In this document: piece after piece, positions 63,632 to 64,000 of the stretch
Numbering within the stretch: the stretch's first letter is position 1
Layout of the letters: each line of letters opens with the position of its first letter
Assembly (NCBI RefSeq): GCF_000011305.1
Contig: NC_004369.1
Span: forward strand, 3,038,001 to 3,102,000
Origin: Corynebacterium efficiens YS-314
GTDB lineage: Bacteria > Actinomycetota > Actinomycetes > Mycobacteriales > Mycobacteriaceae
Length of the DNA stretch: 64,000 bases
Direction: 5' to 3'
Translations under genes and position numbers: made by a program
The notes under the pieces: model-generated
What the model was told of the DNA's origin: nothing
Databases searched by the model: none
Seen by the model: only the letters and a program-made list of their open reading frames with translations

Positions 63632-64000
63632 TTAGCGCACGTCGATGAACTTCTTTGCCACCCAGTTCTTGGAGGCGATGATGACAAGTCCGATGAGGAT
63701 GGTGACCACACCGACGGTGATGAAGAAGGTTTTCTCCGCATCGGCGTTGGTCGGGTCGTAGTAACCGCCGAGGGTGCCCGACAGGGAGGTACCCATGGAC
63801 ACGGCCATGAGCCAGACCGCGAACATGCGGGACTGGAACGCCTGCGGGGCGACCTTGGTGGCCAGGGAGTTGCCGACGGGGGAGAGCAGCAGCTCGGCGA
63901 TGGTGAACAGGAAGTAGACCCAGATGATCAGCAGCATCGGGGTGGAGTTGGCCTCCCCGCCGGCGAACGGCAGGAAGAAGAACAGGGCGCAACCGATGAC
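63632..64000 (-). CDS. POT/PTR-family peptide transporter, C-terminal part
   Basis: The last 122 codons of a transporter are visible; the start lies beyond the right edge. The sequence has three to four hydrophobic segments. Features are LLSPVGNSLATKVAPQAFQSRMFAVWLMAVSMG and a final KKFIDVR tail, typical of the last helices of proton-coupled di/tripeptide transporters (DtpT type). Confidence 0.82.
   Translation of the reverse strand, partial: VIGCALFFFLPFAGGEANSTPMLLIIWVYFLFTIAELLLSPVGNSLATKVAPQAFQSRMFAVWLMAVSMGTSLSGTLGGYYDPTNADAEKTFFITVGVVTILIGLVIIASKNWVAKKFIDVR

Noticed and set aside
1-64000. tRNA or rRNA genes
   Set aside because: I saw no cloverleaf-like sequence with a TTCGANTC-type arm and no rRNA-like stretch.

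Overview
The window is chromosomal DNA of a GC-rich Corynebacterium close to C. glutamicum; the high GC and the C. glutamicum-like gene order suggest C. efficiens or a near relative. Support comes from the trpL-EGD-CF-BA operon with a Trp-Trp-Trp leader, a mycothiol-type maleylpyruvate isomerase in a gentisate (gen) cluster, and four copies of the ParB site parS. In C. glutamicum parS sites cluster near oriC, so this window probably lies close to the origin.

Layout. 1-3.8 kb: one very long minus-strand gene, open at the left edge, for a tandem-GTPase (dynamin-like) protein, preceded by a possible 54-residue ORF. 4.0-4.8 kb: an IS1380-type transposase remnant. 4.9-11.7 kb: genM-genF-genD, genR and genK-genH, which take 3-hydroxybenzoate and gentisate to fumarate and pyruvate, with GenR-like operators. 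11.7-14.5 kb: a dicarboxylate symporter, an SdpI-like membrane protein with a 9-codon upstream ORF, and a small membrane protein. 14.6-21.8 kb: trp attenuator and trpEGDCFBA. 21.9-29.1 kb: ABC exporter, TAT/Rieske lipoprotein, old yellow enzyme, bile-acid-type symporter and a second trpB. 29.2-32.3 kb: an IS5-type remnant and a three-gene envelope cassette (two NPW-rich membrane proteins around a beta-lactamase-fold lipoprotein). 32.3-42.3 kb: redox enzymes, a YbdK-type ligase, a three-gene membrane/stress operon, an MFS transporter, a maleylacetate-reductase-like enzyme and a YeeZ-like protein.

42.3-62.7 kb is a 20-kb defence-type island, all minus strand except one cassette. In transcription order it holds a SNF2-type helicase, a RloA/RloB (AbiL-like) pair, a 1524-residue N6-adenine methylase, a 2100-residue DEAD/DEAH-DUF1998 helicase with a nuclease-like C terminus, and a UvrD-type helicase with a RelE/ParE-like N terminus. 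The set recalls class 1 DISARM and Druantia but matches neither. The last ~630 codons of the methylase are repeated as a diverged, headless copy in inverted orientation only 31 bp from the gene's end, forming a 1.9-kb inverted repeat that could switch the methylase's specificity half. An SDR gene and the end of a POT-family peptide transporter close the window.

Chromosome-scale signals cross these units: four parS sites (two inside perfect terminator hairpins, one inside trpCF), a 10-mer CTTGTCGACG present 13 times where about 0.15 would be expected, and at least nine GGGGAGGG octamers all on the + strand.
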